From Muribaculaceae bacterium (GTDB lineage: Bacteria; Bacteroidota; Bacteroidia; Bacteroidales; Muribaculaceae): a stretch of DNA of 50,822 nucleotides. The stretch covers positions 1-50,822 of the forward strand of contig VSPD01000016.1 of assembly GCA_009775125.1 (NCBI GenBank), given 5' to 3'. The first letter of the stretch is position 1, and the number at the start of each line of letters is the position of its first letter. A model generated the notes under the pieces. That model saw only the letters and a program-made list of their open reading frames with translations. It was not told the DNA's origin and searched no databases. The position numbers and the translations under genes were made by a program. Of the stretch, positions 33,559 through 42,423 are shown piece by piece.

Positions 33559-34254
33559 TCAGCCCAGGATTTCGTAATTGATAATCAAATCGACGGCAAA
33601 GAGCTGGCGTATGGCCGAGCGTTTCACTTCCATGTCGTCGAATTCGGGATTGAAGCTGTGCAGAATCACCTTGTCGGGGTCGGAATGGCGTTTGAGCACC
33701 TTGCACATGCGGTAGTCGTCGAGAATCACCACATATATGCTTCCCCAGAAAATGGGGGAGTCGAGCGAGATCGGGCGCACCGACACGTATGCTCCGTTGC
33801 AAATCCTTGGGAGCATCGACTCGCCCGACACGCGCACCACGGGGGTTGTCGGGTCGAGCTGCGGAAGGTCGAGCGTGCCGATGATACGGTCGTCGGTGAA
33901 AGCGCGCGACAGTTCGCCGTAGCCGGCAGTCACGTCGATATCGTAGACAGGCGCGCCTTTGCCCCAGCTCACGCGCGCTCCGCCGTCGACCACGCCGGGC
34001 TCTGCGCCCTTGGGAAACGGCACGTCCTCGCCGGTGAGGAGCCATTTTTTCGACACGTTCAGGTTCACGACGATGCGATTGATAAAGCCGTCGGTGATGG
34101 GAATTCGTCCGGAGAGGAATTTCGACATGTTGGAGGCGTCGACGTTGATGAGCTGTCCGAACTGGGCTTGTGTTTTTCGCATCAGCTTGATAAGGTATTT
34201 GATGCGGTCGATTGTCGTGGCCGCAGGGGAGGGAGGAGTAAGTTCGTTAATCAT
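33559..34254 (-). CDS. Helix-turn-helix repressor with S24 peptidase-like domain
   Basis: 231 residues from MINELTPPSP (the ATG at 34314 lies upstream of the -7 box). The N-terminal domain (about 15-75) is a CI-type HTH: KTQAQFGQLINVDASNMSKFLSGRI. The C-terminal domain is S24/LexA-like: VVRVSGESMLPRICNGAYVSVR with the nucleophile Ser in GESM, and a Lys later in YRMCKVLKRH. The linker has VTAGYGE, in which an Ala-Gly pair could be a cleavage site. It is not LexA itself; it resembles phage-type or metabolic C2-like regulators. It sits between znuC and aroA with its own promoter. Confidence 0.83.
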   Translation of the reverse strand: MINELTPPSPAATTIDRIKYLIKLMRKTQAQFGQLINVDASNMSKFLSGRIPITDGFINRIVVNLNVSKKWLLTGEDVPFPKGAEPGVVDGGARVSWGKGAPVYDIDVTAGYGELSRAFTDDRIIGTLDLPQLDPTTPVVRVSGESMLPRICNGAYVSVRPISLDSPIFWGSIYVVILDDYRMCKVLKRHSDPDKVILHSFNPEFDDMEVKRSAIRQLFAVDLIINYEILG

Positions 34255-34283
34255 AATATTGATATTGTCATTGTTAATTTTGA

Positions 34284-34315
34284 CAAAAGTAATATTAATA
34301 AATGATATTTGCAAA
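34284..34315 (-). promoter_or_regulatory. Promoter of the S24-type regulator (TTTG, 20 nt, TACTTTTG)
   Basis: Minus-strand TTTG (34315-34312) and TACTTTTG (34291-34284) are 20 nt apart. The AT-rich leader to 34254 contains repeated TTGATATTG/TGACAATATC words that could be operators for self-regulation; this is inference. Confidence 0.75.
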
Positions 34316-34348
34316 TCGAATATGTTAAATTATCGATTTGCAATTTGC

Positions 34349-34428
34349 AGTTGGAGGATTATAGGAGGCTTAGGAAGCATAGGTGGCTTAGGATTCATAG
34401 AATTCCTATGATTCCTATGATTCCTAAG
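34349..34428. repeat. GGCTTAGGA/TCCTAAG repeat with hairpin
   Basis: CTTAGGATTCATAG (34387-34400) and CTATGATTCCTAAG (34415-34428) pair along 14 bp with one mismatch, preceded by iterated GGAGGCTTAGGAAGC words. It separates znuC from the regulator gene and resembles in style the TTAAGG repeats (family H). Confidence 0.6.
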
Positions 34429-34440
34429 GGCCAAAACAGG

Positions 34441-35115
34441 TTACTCGTCGTCGCAGGATTTGCCGAAATGATGGGGGGAGGCACATTCGTGGATGGTGCG
34501 GTCCACGATGAGGTGGCGTGTGGCCATCGAGGCTATGGTTGTCATCTCGTGGCTCACAAGCAGGATGGTCGCACGCTCGGCAAGAGTGCGTATTATCCCG
34601 TAGAGGTGCGACTCGAAATGCTTGTCGATGTAGCTTAGCGGCTCGTCGAACACCAGGAGGTTGGGGCGGCTTATTATGGCACGGCCAAGGAGGGCGCGCT
34701 GGAGCTGGCCGCCGGAGAGCGTGCCGATGGGGCTGTCGGCGTGGGAGCGGAGCTCCACGGTGTCGAGTGCCTCGTCGACGCGGCGTGCTCGCTCCCGGGC
34801 CGACAGGGTGCGGTCGGCAAGCAGCCCGGAAGCCACCACCTCGGTGACCGACACCGGGAAATGCGAGTCGATCATGTTTTTCTGCGGCAGATAGCCTATC
34901 GTCACGCCGGGACCTACGGCCACGGTGCCCGACGTGGGCTTTACCAGGCCGAGCATTATGCGCAGGAGGGTGGTTTTTCCGCCTCCGTTAGGCCCGGTTA
35001 TGGCCACAAAGTCGCCTTTGGCCACCGACAAATCCACATTTTCAAGGATTGTCCGGCCATCGCGGCGGAGGCCGACGCCTCGGAGGGTGATTATGTCATT
35101 TTCCTGCAAGCTCAT
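34441..35115 (-). CDS. Metal ABC transporter ATP-binding protein (ZnuC-like)
   Basis: 224 residues from MSLQENDIITLR. Walker A ITGPNGGGKTTLLRIMLG (about 36-53), Q-loop at YLPQKNMID, signature LSGGQLQRALLGRA, Walker B LLVFDEPLSYID and the H-loop His in LLVSHEMTT are intact. It starts inside the znuA-like gene (20-nt overlap). Together they would supply two of the three parts of a zinc-type importer, with znuB further downstream. Confidence 0.92.
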   Translation of the reverse strand: MSLQENDIITLRGVGLRRDGRTILENVDLSVAKGDFVAITGPNGGGKTTLLRIMLGLVKPTSGTVAVGPGVTIGYLPQKNMIDSHFPVSVTEVVASGLLADRTLSARERARRVDEALDTVELRSHADSPIGTLSGGQLQRALLGRAIISRPNLLVFDEPLSYIDKHFESHLYGIIRTLAERATILLVSHEMTTIASMATRHLIVDRTIHECASPHHFGKSCDDE

Positions 35116-35950
35116 CAACAATAAGCATTATCTGGCCGTCCCAGTCGTAGTCGAGCGGGTTGATTGTGACGAGCCTTGTACCCATCGACTCGTTGAGGGT
35201 GGAGGCAAGGCGCGAGTCGTATTCTTTTTGAAAGAAAAGTATCTTTACGGAATCCTCGCGGGCCTCGTCGACAATTTGGCGCAGGCGGCCTGTGGATATT
35301 TCCTTGCTTTCCTGGCCCACGGAAATCTGATGTAGGCCGTAGTCGCGCGCGAAATAGCTCAGCGAGGGGTGCCATATGGCGAAAGCATGCGCCCCGGCCT
35401 CGGAGAGACGACGGGAGGCTTCGCCGTCGAGGCTGTCGAGATGCGCGGCAAGGCGTTGGTAACGGGCGCGATAGACCTCGGCGGAGTCGGGCCGCAGGGA
35501 CGAAAGGGCCTCGGCGAAATTGGCGGCTATAATCTTGCCGTTGCGCAGCGAGGTCCATACATGGGGGTCGACGTCGGTGTGGGCTTCGCCACGGCCATGG
35601 GAGTGGGTGCCGGTGACGGGGATGATGCCTTCGGTGGAATACACCACGCGTGTGCCGCCCTGCTCCCGGCTGTCGGCCGCGAGCTTTTCCTCGAAGGGCA
35701 TATAGCCCACGGGGAAATATGCTTCGGCGTCGCTAAGGGAGCGGCGTTGCGACATTGTAGGCTCGAACGACTCGGGGTCGGAGCCGGGGGGAAGGAGCAC
35801 GACAACGTCGAATCCGGGCCCGGCAATGGCTTCGAGTATTTTTTTCTGCGGCTCGATGCTTACGGCAAGGACGGGCCTCTCCGGCTTTTCCGCACCGGAG
35901 CAGGCGGCAAGGAGGGCCGCCAGAATCGTTGCAAAAAAGAATGGTCTCAT
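35096..35950 (-). CDS. Metal ABC transporter substrate-binding lipoprotein (ZnuA-like)
   Basis: 284 residues with a lipoprotein signal (AALLAACSG, Cys near residue 17). The zinc-binding His motif appears as GTHSHGRGEAHTDVDPHVWTS, a short histidine-rich loop typical of zinc-specific proteins, and AIWHPSLSYFARDYGL adds another conserved His. The mature protein would bind Zn(II) in the periplasm. It is the first gene of the set and begins 3 nt after the Na/Pi gene stop. Confidence 0.9.
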   Translation of the reverse strand: MRPFFFATILAALLAACSGAEKPERPVLAVSIEPQKKILEAIAGPGFDVVVLLPPGSDPESFEPTMSQRRSLSDAEAYFPVGYMPFEEKLAADSREQGGTRVVYSTEGIIPVTGTHSHGRGEAHTDVDPHVWTSLRNGKIIAANFAEALSSLRPDSAEVYRARYQRLAAHLDSLDGEASRRLSEAGAHAFAIWHPSLSYFARDYGLHQISVGQESKEISTGRLRQIVDEAREDSVKILFFQKEYDSRLASTLNESMGTRLVTINPLDYDWDGQIMLIVDELAGK

Positions 35951-35953
35951 CCG

Positions 35954-37774
35954 TCAGGAGCGGTAGCGCGGGAACTGGTCCTTGATGGTGTCTACAACGT
36001 TGATTATGTAGTCGCCGGTCTTTTCGAGGTCGCCTACAAGGTCCATGTAGTAGATACCGGCCTGGTATTCGTAATGATGGTCGTTGATATTGGGCACGTT
36101 GGCCGAGCGGAACTGGTTGCGGAGGTTGTTGATTTCGCGCTCCTTGTTGTAGGATTCGATAATCGAGCGTTCCGACACTTTTTCCACGTCGGCAAGCATG
36201 GCGAGCATCATGGCCATGGCTTCCTCTACATATTTATAAAGGACGTCGATGTTGGCGTAGATTTCCTCGGTGAACTGCACGTTGCTCTGAATCTTGCGCA
36301 GCAGAATCTTGCCCACGCCGTAGCAGCAGTCGGCGATAGACTCAATCTCGCCCACGATGTTGAGCATCGCGGTGATGCGGAGCTTGCCTTCGTCGGAAAG
36401 GCGTCCGCGGGCGCAACGGTTGAGGTAGTCGGCAATCTCGATTTCCATACGGTCGGATATGTCCTCGTATTTGTCGAGACGCGAGAGCAGCTGGTTGAAT
36501 TCTTCGGAATTTTCCTTGGTGTGCACCAGTTGCTGCGACATCGATATCATGCGGCCCACGCGCTCGGCATACACGGCCATTTCTTTTTCGGCCTGGGCGA
36601 TATTGAGCTCGGAAGCCGACAGGAGGCCCGAGGTGATGAATTTGAGGCTGAATTCCTCGTCGTTTTTGGTCTTAGAGGGCACAAGTCGCTCAACAATCTT
36701 GACATAAAGATTTGTAAACCAAATCATTATTGTCACATTCACGAGATTGAACGTGGTGTGGAATATCGACAGGCCGAAAGACACGCTCATCTGCATCATG
36801 GCTATCTTGTGCAGCACGTCGTGGCCGGCGGGAAGCGAATTGTCGAACAGGTGGTTGTAGAGCTCGGGATCGGATTTCTCGAGGGCGTTGACAAAGTTGA
36901 ACAGGTCGTCGGGGTTGCCCTGGCCGATTATCTCGGTGAGCCAGGCGTTGAACTCGGCAAAGGGCACAAACACGGCGAGGCACCAAATTGTGCCAAGCAG
37001 GTTGAAGAGCAGGTGGCCCATGGCCGTGCGTTTCGCGGCCACATTTCCGCTCATAGATGCAAGGATGGGGGTGATGGTTGTGCCGATATTGGAGCCGAGC
37101 ACCACGGCGCAGGCCAGGTCGTAGGTAATCCAGCCTTTCGAGCACATGATGAGGACAATGGCGAATGTCGCGGCCGACGACTGTATAATCATCGTGAGCA
37201 CGATGCCCACAAGCAGGAAGATACATATCGAGCCGAAGCCCATCGAAGCAAACTGCCGCAGATAAGCAAACATCTCGGGATTGGACTGCAAATCAGGCAC
37301 ATAAGTGCTGATCATATCCAGGCCCATAAATAAAAACGAAAAGCCGATGAGGAATTCACCGATACTTTTCGTCTTGCTTTTTTTCGAAAACAGAAGCGGA
37401 ATCGCCAGGCCTATTATGGGCAGGATAAACAGCGACATGTTCACCTTGAAGCCAAACAGCGCTATCACCCATGCCGTGAACGTGGTACCCACATTGGCAC
37501 CCATAATCACGGCCATGGACTGGGCGAGGGTCATAAGGCCGGCGTTGACAAAACTTACCACCATTACAGTGGATGCTGACGAACTCTGAATCAATGCAGT
37601 GATGCCGAAGCCCGTGAGGAGGCCGGAGAAACGGTTGCGTGTCATGGCCGACAGAATATTGCGCAGGCGGTCGCCGGCAGCCTTCTGCAAGCCTTCACTC
37701 ATCACTTTCATGCCGTAGAGGAAAAGACCTACGGCACCAAGGAGGCATAAAAAGTCTAAAATGCTATAATTCAT
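35954..37774 (-). CDS. Na/Pi cotransporter family protein with PhoU-like C-terminal domain
   Basis: 606 residues from MNYSILDFLC. The N-terminal half has two repeats of the NptA/Na-Pi signature (GFGITALIQSSSASTVMVVSF and MIIQSSAATFAIVLI, with QSSSA/QSSAA) inside about eight helices. The C-terminal half (about 340-600) is a PhoU-like helical domain (AEKEMAVYAERVGRMI, LRITAMLNIVGEIESIADC). It likely imports phosphate or senses it. The -7 box at 37817-37824 supports this start rather than an ATG at 37828. It is followed immediately by the znuA-like gene. Confidence 0.9.
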   Translation of the reverse strand: MNYSILDFLCLLGAVGLFLYGMKVMSEGLQKAAGDRLRNILSAMTRNRFSGLLTGFGITALIQSSSASTVMVVSFVNAGLMTLAQSMAVIMGANVGTTFTAWVIALFGFKVNMSLFILPIIGLAIPLLFSKKSKTKSIGEFLIGFSFLFMGLDMISTYVPDLQSNPEMFAYLRQFASMGFGSICIFLLVGIVLTMIIQSSAATFAIVLIMCSKGWITYDLACAVVLGSNIGTTITPILASMSGNVAAKRTAMGHLLFNLLGTIWCLAVFVPFAEFNAWLTEIIGQGNPDDLFNFVNALEKSDPELYNHLFDNSLPAGHDVLHKIAMMQMSVSFGLSIFHTTFNLVNVTIMIWFTNLYVKIVERLVPSKTKNDEEFSLKFITSGLLSASELNIAQAEKEMAVYAERVGRMISMSQQLVHTKENSEEFNQLLSRLDKYEDISDRMEIEIADYLNRCARGRLSDEGKLRITAMLNIVGEIESIADCCYGVGKILLRKIQSNVQFTEEIYANIDVLYKYVEEAMAMMLAMLADVEKVSERSIIESYNKEREINNLRNQFRSANVPNINDHHYEYQAGIYYMDLVGDLEKTGDYIINVVDTIKDQFPRYRS

Positions 37775-37816
37775 TGTTACCGGCGGCATGTTGATTGGAA
37801 CAGCCGCCTTTGGGCA

Positions 37817-37824
37817 CAAAGTTA
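37817..37824 (-). promoter_or_regulatory. -7 box TAACTTTG for the Na/Pi transporter gene
   Basis: Minus-strand TAACTTTG predicts a start near 37810. It lies just past the end of the small lipoprotein gene, which stops at 37841. Confidence 0.55.
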
Positions 37825-37840
37825 GCAACTTTTCAATAAA

Positions 37841-38230
37841 TTACCAACAACTGTTAAAATTTTTCCTCTTTTTCAACAGATAAAGCACCGCCGCCAAAGC
37901 AAACAGACACATCCACCACGGCACGCCCCTCGTCGCGGAGCGTGGCGAGGAGGGTGGGGGAAGGGTGATGCGCACTGTGTCTGTCGCGGCCACGCGCACC
38001 GTGTCGTGGACGAGCCGCACCGTCTCTCGCCGGCGCGTCACGGTCTTAAACACGGTGTCGGCCCGCGCCTCTATCACCACGGAATCGGCAATCAAGACCG
38101 AATCCACCCTCGCCGACACCGCCACTACCGAGTCGCGGCGCACCGTCTCCACAGGCACATACACCGTGCGCGTGCAAGAAACGGCAAGAACAAAGAATAC
38201 AAAAAGAAGAAATAATGTGTAATTTTTCAT
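37841..38230 (-). CDS. Small lipoprotein with C-terminal membrane helix
   Basis: 129 residues from MKNYTLFLLF. A lipobox (VLAVSC, Cys near residue 19) is followed by RTVYVPVETVRRDS and a polar Val/Arg/Asp-rich stretch with a coiled-coil look (SVLIADSVVIEARADTVFK), and a C-terminal hydrophobic helix (WWMCLFALAAVLYLL) plus basic tail. Similar small lipoproteins with a YVPVE motif are found in Bacteroidetes mobile elements and phages from memory, but I cannot confirm this. The function is unknown. Confidence 0.6.
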   Translation of the reverse strand: MKNYTLFLLFVFFVLAVSCTRTVYVPVETVRRDSVVAVSARVDSVLIADSVVIEARADTVFKTVTRRRETVRLVHDTVRVAATDTVRITLPPPSSPRSATRGVPWWMCLFALAAVLYLLKKRKNFNSCW

Positions 38231-38252
38231 AGTATAATAAGTATTAGCCCCG

Positions 38253-38283
38253 TAGGAACACAAGCCTCCGGCTTGTGTTCCTA
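38253..38283. repeat. Family B palindrome, perfect copy (arms TAGGAACACAAGCC)
   Basis: A 31-nt palindrome with 14-bp arms around TCC. It lies between the divergent lipoprotein and uvrC genes and inside the lipoprotein leader. Other copies lie at 40214-40240, 44617-44645, 45032-45060 and 45068-45095, with degenerate ones at 89-152 and 45608-45634. Confidence 0.9.
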
Positions 38284-38296
38284 TATTGCTTTTTCG

Positions 38297-38304
38297 CAAA
38301 GGTA
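38297..38304 (-). promoter_or_regulatory. -7 box TACCTTTG for the small lipoprotein gene
   Basis: Minus-strand TACCTTTG predicts a start near 38290, so the transcript leader includes the family B palindrome. Confidence 0.5.
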
Positions 38305-38371
38305 GTATCACAATTGCGGTTTGTCAAGCCTCGCAGGCCGTTTATTTTCACTTTCCGCTGAAAATTTGTTG

Positions 38372-38379
38372 TATCTTTG
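38372..38379 (+). promoter_or_regulatory. -7 box TATCTTTG for uvrC
   Basis: TATCTTTG followed by GC puts the transcript start near 38386, 10 nt before the ATG at 38396 and past the ATG at 38321, which is therefore rejected. Confidence 0.6.
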
Positions 38380-38395
38380 CATTAAATTCTCGACA

Positions 38396-40198
38396 ATGAA
38401 GCCTTCTGAACATCTGAAACAGAAAATAGCCATACTCCCCGACACCCCGGGGGTATATACATATTATGACAAGGAGGGCAAGGTGATATATGTGGGCAAG
38501 GCCGTGAACCTCAAACGACGCGTGTCGTCGTATTTCAACCGCACTCACGACAGCCTGCGCACAAACCTGCTCGTCCGCGCCATCGCCGACCTTACGTATA
38601 TAGTGGTGCCCACGGAGCAGGATGCCCTCAATCTCGAGAACTCGATGATAAAGGAGTACAAGCCGCGCTACAACGTGCTGCTCAAAGACGACAAGTCTTA
38701 CCCCTGGATTGCCGTGACAAACGAGCTATACCCCCGCGTGTTTCTCACTCGCCACCATGTGAAGGACGGCTCGCGCTACTATGGCCCCTATTCCAACACG
38801 GCCGTGGCCCGAACCGTGCTCGACCTTATCCGCGAGCTTTACCCGATACGCACCTGCCGACTGCCCATCACGGCCGACTATCTCGCCCGCCGCAAAGGGC
38901 GTCTATGCCTCCAATATCATATCAAACGGTGCTCGGGATGCTGCACCGGCGAGATTACGCCCGAAGACTACGCCGTGCAAATCGACCGCATCCGCCAGAT
39001 TCTGCGCGGCGAGACTCACGAGCTGCTCCAATATCTGCGCGACGAGATGGCGCGCCTTTCGGCGGAACTCCGCTTCGAGGAGGCTCAGGACCTGAAAATG
39101 CAATATGACCTGATTCAAAAATATCAGAGCCGCTCAGTGATCGTGAGCCAGACCATCGACGAAATCGACGTGTTCGGCGTGCATGGCGACAGCACCGAGC
39201 GCGACGTCTACGTCAACTACATGCACGTGCGCCGAGGCGCGGTGGTGCGCTCGGTGACGCTGCGCTACCAACGCCGCCTCGACGAGAGCCGCGCCGACCT
39301 CATAGCCTACGCCATGGAGGAGATTCGCCAGACATTAGGCGTGAAATACGACGAGGTGATCGTGCCCGAAGTGCCCGAGATTGGATGGACCGACGTGCAG
39401 TTTATCGTGCCACAACGCGGCGACAAAGCCAAGCTGCTCGAAGTGTCGGAGCGCAACGCCCACCAGCGGCGCATCGACGACCTCAAAAACCTCGAGCGCA
39501 CCGACCCCGCCGAGCACACCAATCGCCTCATGGCCCGCATGAAGGCCGACTTCCGCCTCTCGGAGGAGCCTCGCCACATCGAGTGCTTCGACAACTCCAA
39601 CATCCAGGGCACCAACCCCGTGGCGTCGTGCGTCGTGTTCCGCGACGGCAAGCCGGCCAAGCGCGACTACCGCCACTTCAACATCAAGACCGTCGAGGGC
39701 CCCGACGACTTCGCCTCGATGAAGGAGGTGCTCACTCGCCGCTACACGCGCCTGATGGAAGAAGGCGAGGAGCTGCCCCAGCTTATCGTGGTGGACGGCG
39801 GCAAAGGCCAGCTCTCGGCGGCCGTAGAGGCTCTCGACGCAATGGGGCTGCGCGGAAAAATCGCCGTGGTGGGCATCGCCAAACGTTTGGAAGAAATCTA
39901 TTTCCCCGGCGACTCGCTGCCGCTTTATATCGACAAGAAATCGGAGACGCTAAAAGTGGTGCAGCACCTGCGCGACGAGGCCCACCGCTTCGGCATAACC
40001 CACCACCGCAACCGCCGGTCCAAGACCCAGACCGTGTCGGAGCTCGACTCTATAAAAGGAATAGGAGAGAAGACCGCCACCGCCCTGCTGCGCCATTTCG
40101 GCTCGGTGAAGCGCATCCGCGAAGCCTCCGAGGCCGACGTGGCCGCCGTGGCAGGCCCGGCCAAAGCCGCCATAATCGCCGCCCATTTCGCCCAATAG
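38396..40198 (+). CDS. uvrC: Excinuclease ABC subunit C
   Basis: 600 residues. UvrC makes both incisions in nucleotide excision repair. N-terminal GIY-YIG nuclease: TPGVYTYYDKEGKVIYVGKA (about 15-34) and ENSMIKEYKPRYNVLLKDDK. A UVR motif lies in RLSAELRFEEAQDLK (about 220-235). The RNase H-like C-terminal nuclease has IECFDNSNIQGTNPVAS and QLIVVDGGKGQLSAA, and a final HhH pair reads IKGIGEKTATALLRHFGSV. The start MKPSEHLK follows a -7 box by 10-15 nt. Confidence 0.97.
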   Translation: MKPSEHLKQKIAILPDTPGVYTYYDKEGKVIYVGKAVNLKRRVSSYFNRTHDSLRTNLLVRAIADLTYIVVPTEQDALNLENSMIKEYKPRYNVLLKDDKSYPWIAVTNELYPRVFLTRHHVKDGSRYYGPYSNTAVARTVLDLIRELYPIRTCRLPITADYLARRKGRLCLQYHIKRCSGCCTGEITPEDYAVQIDRIRQILRGETHELLQYLRDEMARLSAELRFEEAQDLKMQYDLIQKYQSRSVIVSQTIDEIDVFGVHGDSTERDVYVNYMHVRRGAVVRSVTLRYQRRLDESRADLIAYAMEEIRQTLGVKYDEVIVPEVPEIGWTDVQFIVPQRGDKAKLLEVSERNAHQRRIDDLKNLERTDPAEHTNRLMARMKADFRLSEEPRHIECFDNSNIQGTNPVASCVVFRDGKPAKRDYRHFNIKTVEGPDDFASMKEVLTRRYTRLMEEGEELPQLIVVDGGKGQLSAAVEALDAMGLRGKIAVVGIAKRLEEIYFPGDSLPLYIDKKSETLKVVQHLRDEAHRFGITHHRNRRSKTQTVSELDSIKGIGEKTATALLRHFGSVKRIREASEADVAAVAGPAKAAIIAAHFAQ

Positions 40199-40213
40199 GA
40201 ACGTAATCCGGCA

Positions 40214-40327
40214 GGTAGGAACACAAGCCTCCGGCTTGTGAACGACCACAAACCGGAGGCTTAATATTTTTCACAAGCCGGAGCGTTCTTTGCTTTTGCA
40301 AAGCGCTTCGCGGTTAGTGTTCCTACC
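40214..40327. repeat. Composite inverted repeat built from families B and C
   Basis: GGTAGGAACAC (40214-40224) and GTGTTCCTACC (40317-40327) are exact reverse complements closing a 114-nt unit. Inside are a family B word (CACAAGCCTCCGGCTTGTG), a short CACAAACCGGAGGCTTAATA copy, and an inverted family C copy (40265-40326). It lies between convergent uvrC and the secreted-protein gene and may end both transcripts. Confidence 0.85.
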
Positions 40328-42218
40328 TTATTGCCAATTTCACGGCGTGAGCGCCGGCGCGGAGGATAAACACGCCCGATGCCGGAGCCTCGATGGCGGT
40401 GGTGCCGCTATCGGCTGCACGGCGGGCTACGATACGGCCCGAAAGGTCGTAAAGCACTGCTTCTACGGGCTTGTCGGCCGTGACATAGATTGTGCGGCCG
40501 GCTACCGTGGCCGAGAATGCGCCCGAGACACCGTCTTCAATACCGGCGCCCGTGGAAATAAGCACCCTGCGGGGTTCAGACTCTGCCGAATACACCGTGG
40601 GGCCCCACACGCCGTCCTCGCCGAGCGACCACGACCAGGCCTTCACCGTGTAGACAAACACGTCGCCTTCCGAGGTTTTGAGCCCCGAGAACTTATATTC
40701 CGGCACCATGGCGGCCTCGGTGGGATATTTATAATCTTCGGCGGTGTTGAAGTTGCCGAGATTTTCTTTCACCGTATCGCCGGGTTTGATGTCCTGGCTT
40801 ATCACTATGTCGTCGAACAGGAGCGTTGCGTCGCCGTCGAACGAGAAACGGAGCACGGAAGCCGATGTGCCATTGTCGAACGCGAGCTCGAACCGCTCTT
40901 TGTCGGCCGTGAGCTTATATGTCTTTTTCACGCCGGAGCATTCGGCGCTTACGGTGTCGCCGGCGGTGCCCACAACGTTGAGCGTCACCTTGAAGCTGCC
41001 GCTGGCGCCTGACAGGTCGAGCGCGGGCGACGTGAGCACGCCCTCGCCCTCATATTGCTTCCAGTGGTTGTCGATGCCGAATTTGCCTTCGCCGTTCACG
41101 GGCGTCATCGGAGCTATCCAGCCGGGCATGGCGGTGTAGTCGTCGAGATTATAATAGAAGGGCACGGGATAGTCGGGAAAATCTGCATATCCGGAGCATT
41201 TGTCGAAATTTTCATGAAGCACGACAAATTCCTCAGGGGCGTCGGCCACATGCTCGCGGGTAAGGTTCACGATATAGCCCATGGCGCGGAACACCGGCTC
41301 CCAGCGGGCCGTGAATCCGTCGGCTGCCACATCGGTGGCCTCAATTGTCTGCGGAGCGTCGAGAGCCGTAAGGGCCACATGCACCTGGCGCGGGTCGGAC
41401 TCGGCCGATTTGTAAAGGTCGTTGACGCTGCGCACGGTATAATAGTAGTCCTTGCCTTTTTCTGTTCCGATTACCGTGTGCTCGCATCCGTCTACCGGCT
41501 CGTCTTTCACCAGATAAACGCGATTTTCGGCATCGTCGAGGGTGAAGGCCGAAATCAGGTAGCTTGTGGCCAGGGGCACGGGATTCCAGTAGGCCGTGAA
41601 CTGCCCATAGGTCACGTCTTTGGCAAAATGCGTGATCGGCGGCATCAGGCCATAGTAATCTTGCTCGATGGCGAAGTCGTCGAGCAGCCAGTCGTCGCCA
41701 TCGGAGGCCATCTGCACAAAAGCCAAATGGTTGCCGTAGCCGGGGTGGGCAAGGGGGATTTTGTATTCACGCCACTGCGGGCCGAGCTCCAGAGTCTTGG
41801 CGTCGATGGAGTTGGTGGTGTAGGGGTCGTAAACCTCGATATGGATAATGGCCTTGTCGGCTCCGTGGGCTTTCGCCTTGAAGCAGACTTTGAAATTGCC
41901 GTCGTCGAGGCGGACGTCGACATAAGGGCACTGCACGTAGCCCTGCACGCTGGTGGTGCCCATCCAGTCAGACTGGTCGAAATGCAGCACGGCCAAAGCC
42001 CCGCCGGCCTGGTGCAGGCCGCGGCCCTGCCATTGGGCGCCGTGGGTGAGGGCGGTGTCGACATTCTTGTCGGCGGATATTTCCTGCGAGTCGGGAGCGT
42101 CGGCTGTGCCGGCGGTCATGGCGTCGAAGTTTTCGGAGAACACTGTGGCTGTCTGCGCCTGTGCCGAAAAGCAACCCACAACCGTCAATAAAGCGATGAT
42201 AAGTAGACTTTTTCTCAT
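40323..42218 (-). CDS. Secreted multidomain protein with jelly-roll-like and fibronectin III domains and a Por/T9SS-type tail
   Basis: 631 residues from MRKSLLIIALL. The signal peptide ends near AQAQT; a Cys in VVGC could instead be a lipobox. Two jelly-roll-like domains with FSENFDAMTAGTA and VVLHENFDKCSGYADF starts (about residues 28-180 and 325-465) resemble carbohydrate- or choice-of-anchor-type modules. Between and after them are fibronectin III-like parts (APQTIEATDVAADGFTARWE). The C-terminus VEAVLYDLSGRIV ... ASGVFILRAGAHAVKLAI is a type A sorting tail. The last codons overlap the composite repeat at 40214-40327. Cell-surface or secreted function inferred; ligand unknown. Confidence 0.8.
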   Translation of the reverse strand: MRKSLLIIALLTVVGCFSAQAQTATVFSENFDAMTAGTADAPDSQEISADKNVDTALTHGAQWQGRGLHQAGGALAVLHFDQSDWMGTTSVQGYVQCPYVDVRLDDGNFKVCFKAKAHGADKAIIHIEVYDPYTTNSIDAKTLELGPQWREYKIPLAHPGYGNHLAFVQMASDGDDWLLDDFAIEQDYYGLMPPITHFAKDVTYGQFTAYWNPVPLATSYLISAFTLDDAENRVYLVKDEPVDGCEHTVIGTEKGKDYYYTVRSVNDLYKSAESDPRQVHVALTALDAPQTIEATDVAADGFTARWEPVFRAMGYIVNLTREHVADAPEEFVVLHENFDKCSGYADFPDYPVPFYYNLDDYTAMPGWIAPMTPVNGEGKFGIDNHWKQYEGEGVLTSPALDLSGASGSFKVTLNVVGTAGDTVSAECSGVKKTYKLTADKERFELAFDNGTSASVLRFSFDGDATLLFDDIVISQDIKPGDTVKENLGNFNTAEDYKYPTEAAMVPEYKFSGLKTSEGDVFVYTVKAWSWSLGEDGVWGPTVYSAESEPRRVLISTGAGIEDGVSGAFSATVAGRTIYVTADKPVEAVLYDLSGRIVARRAADSGTTAIEAPASGVFILRAGAHAVKLAIR

Positions 42219-42248
42219 GTAAATTGATTTTGGAAATGATTGGTGACA

Positions 42249-42256
42249 CAAAAATA
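42249..42256 (-). promoter_or_regulatory. -7 box TATTTTTG for the fibronectin-type secreted protein
   Basis: Minus-strand TATTTTTG; a TTTG lies upstream at a spacing of 17 nt, slightly short. Predicted leader of about 24 nt. Confidence 0.5.
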
Positions 42257-42308
42257 GAAAAAAACAACCCGTCCAAATATTAATTAATGTTAATTAACAT
42301 ATATGTTT

Positions 42309-42340
42309 TTTGTCTTATATCCAAAAAATAAATAATTTTG
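42309..42340 (+). promoter_or_regulatory. Promoter (TTTG, 20 nt, TAATTTTG)
   Basis: TTTG at 42309-42312 and TAATTTTG at 42333-42340, an ideal spacing. It drives the secreted-protein gene at 42424 with a leader of about 77 nt. Confidence 0.75.
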
Positions 42341-42423
42341 AATTTTGAAACACATATTCCGTCTATTTCGCACCAACCATTGACTCAATATAACCAATTT
42401 ATCACCAAGTCCCAATATTGCTT

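Noticed and set aside
33559..34254. LexA (SOS repressor)
   Set aside because: The HTH is CI-like, not the LexA winged helix, and it lies with zinc and aroA genes; only the S24 domain is shared.
35369..37333. A 654-residue plus-strand frame across znuA and the Na/Pi gene
   Set aside because: It spans two convincing minus-strand genes and shows no family motif.
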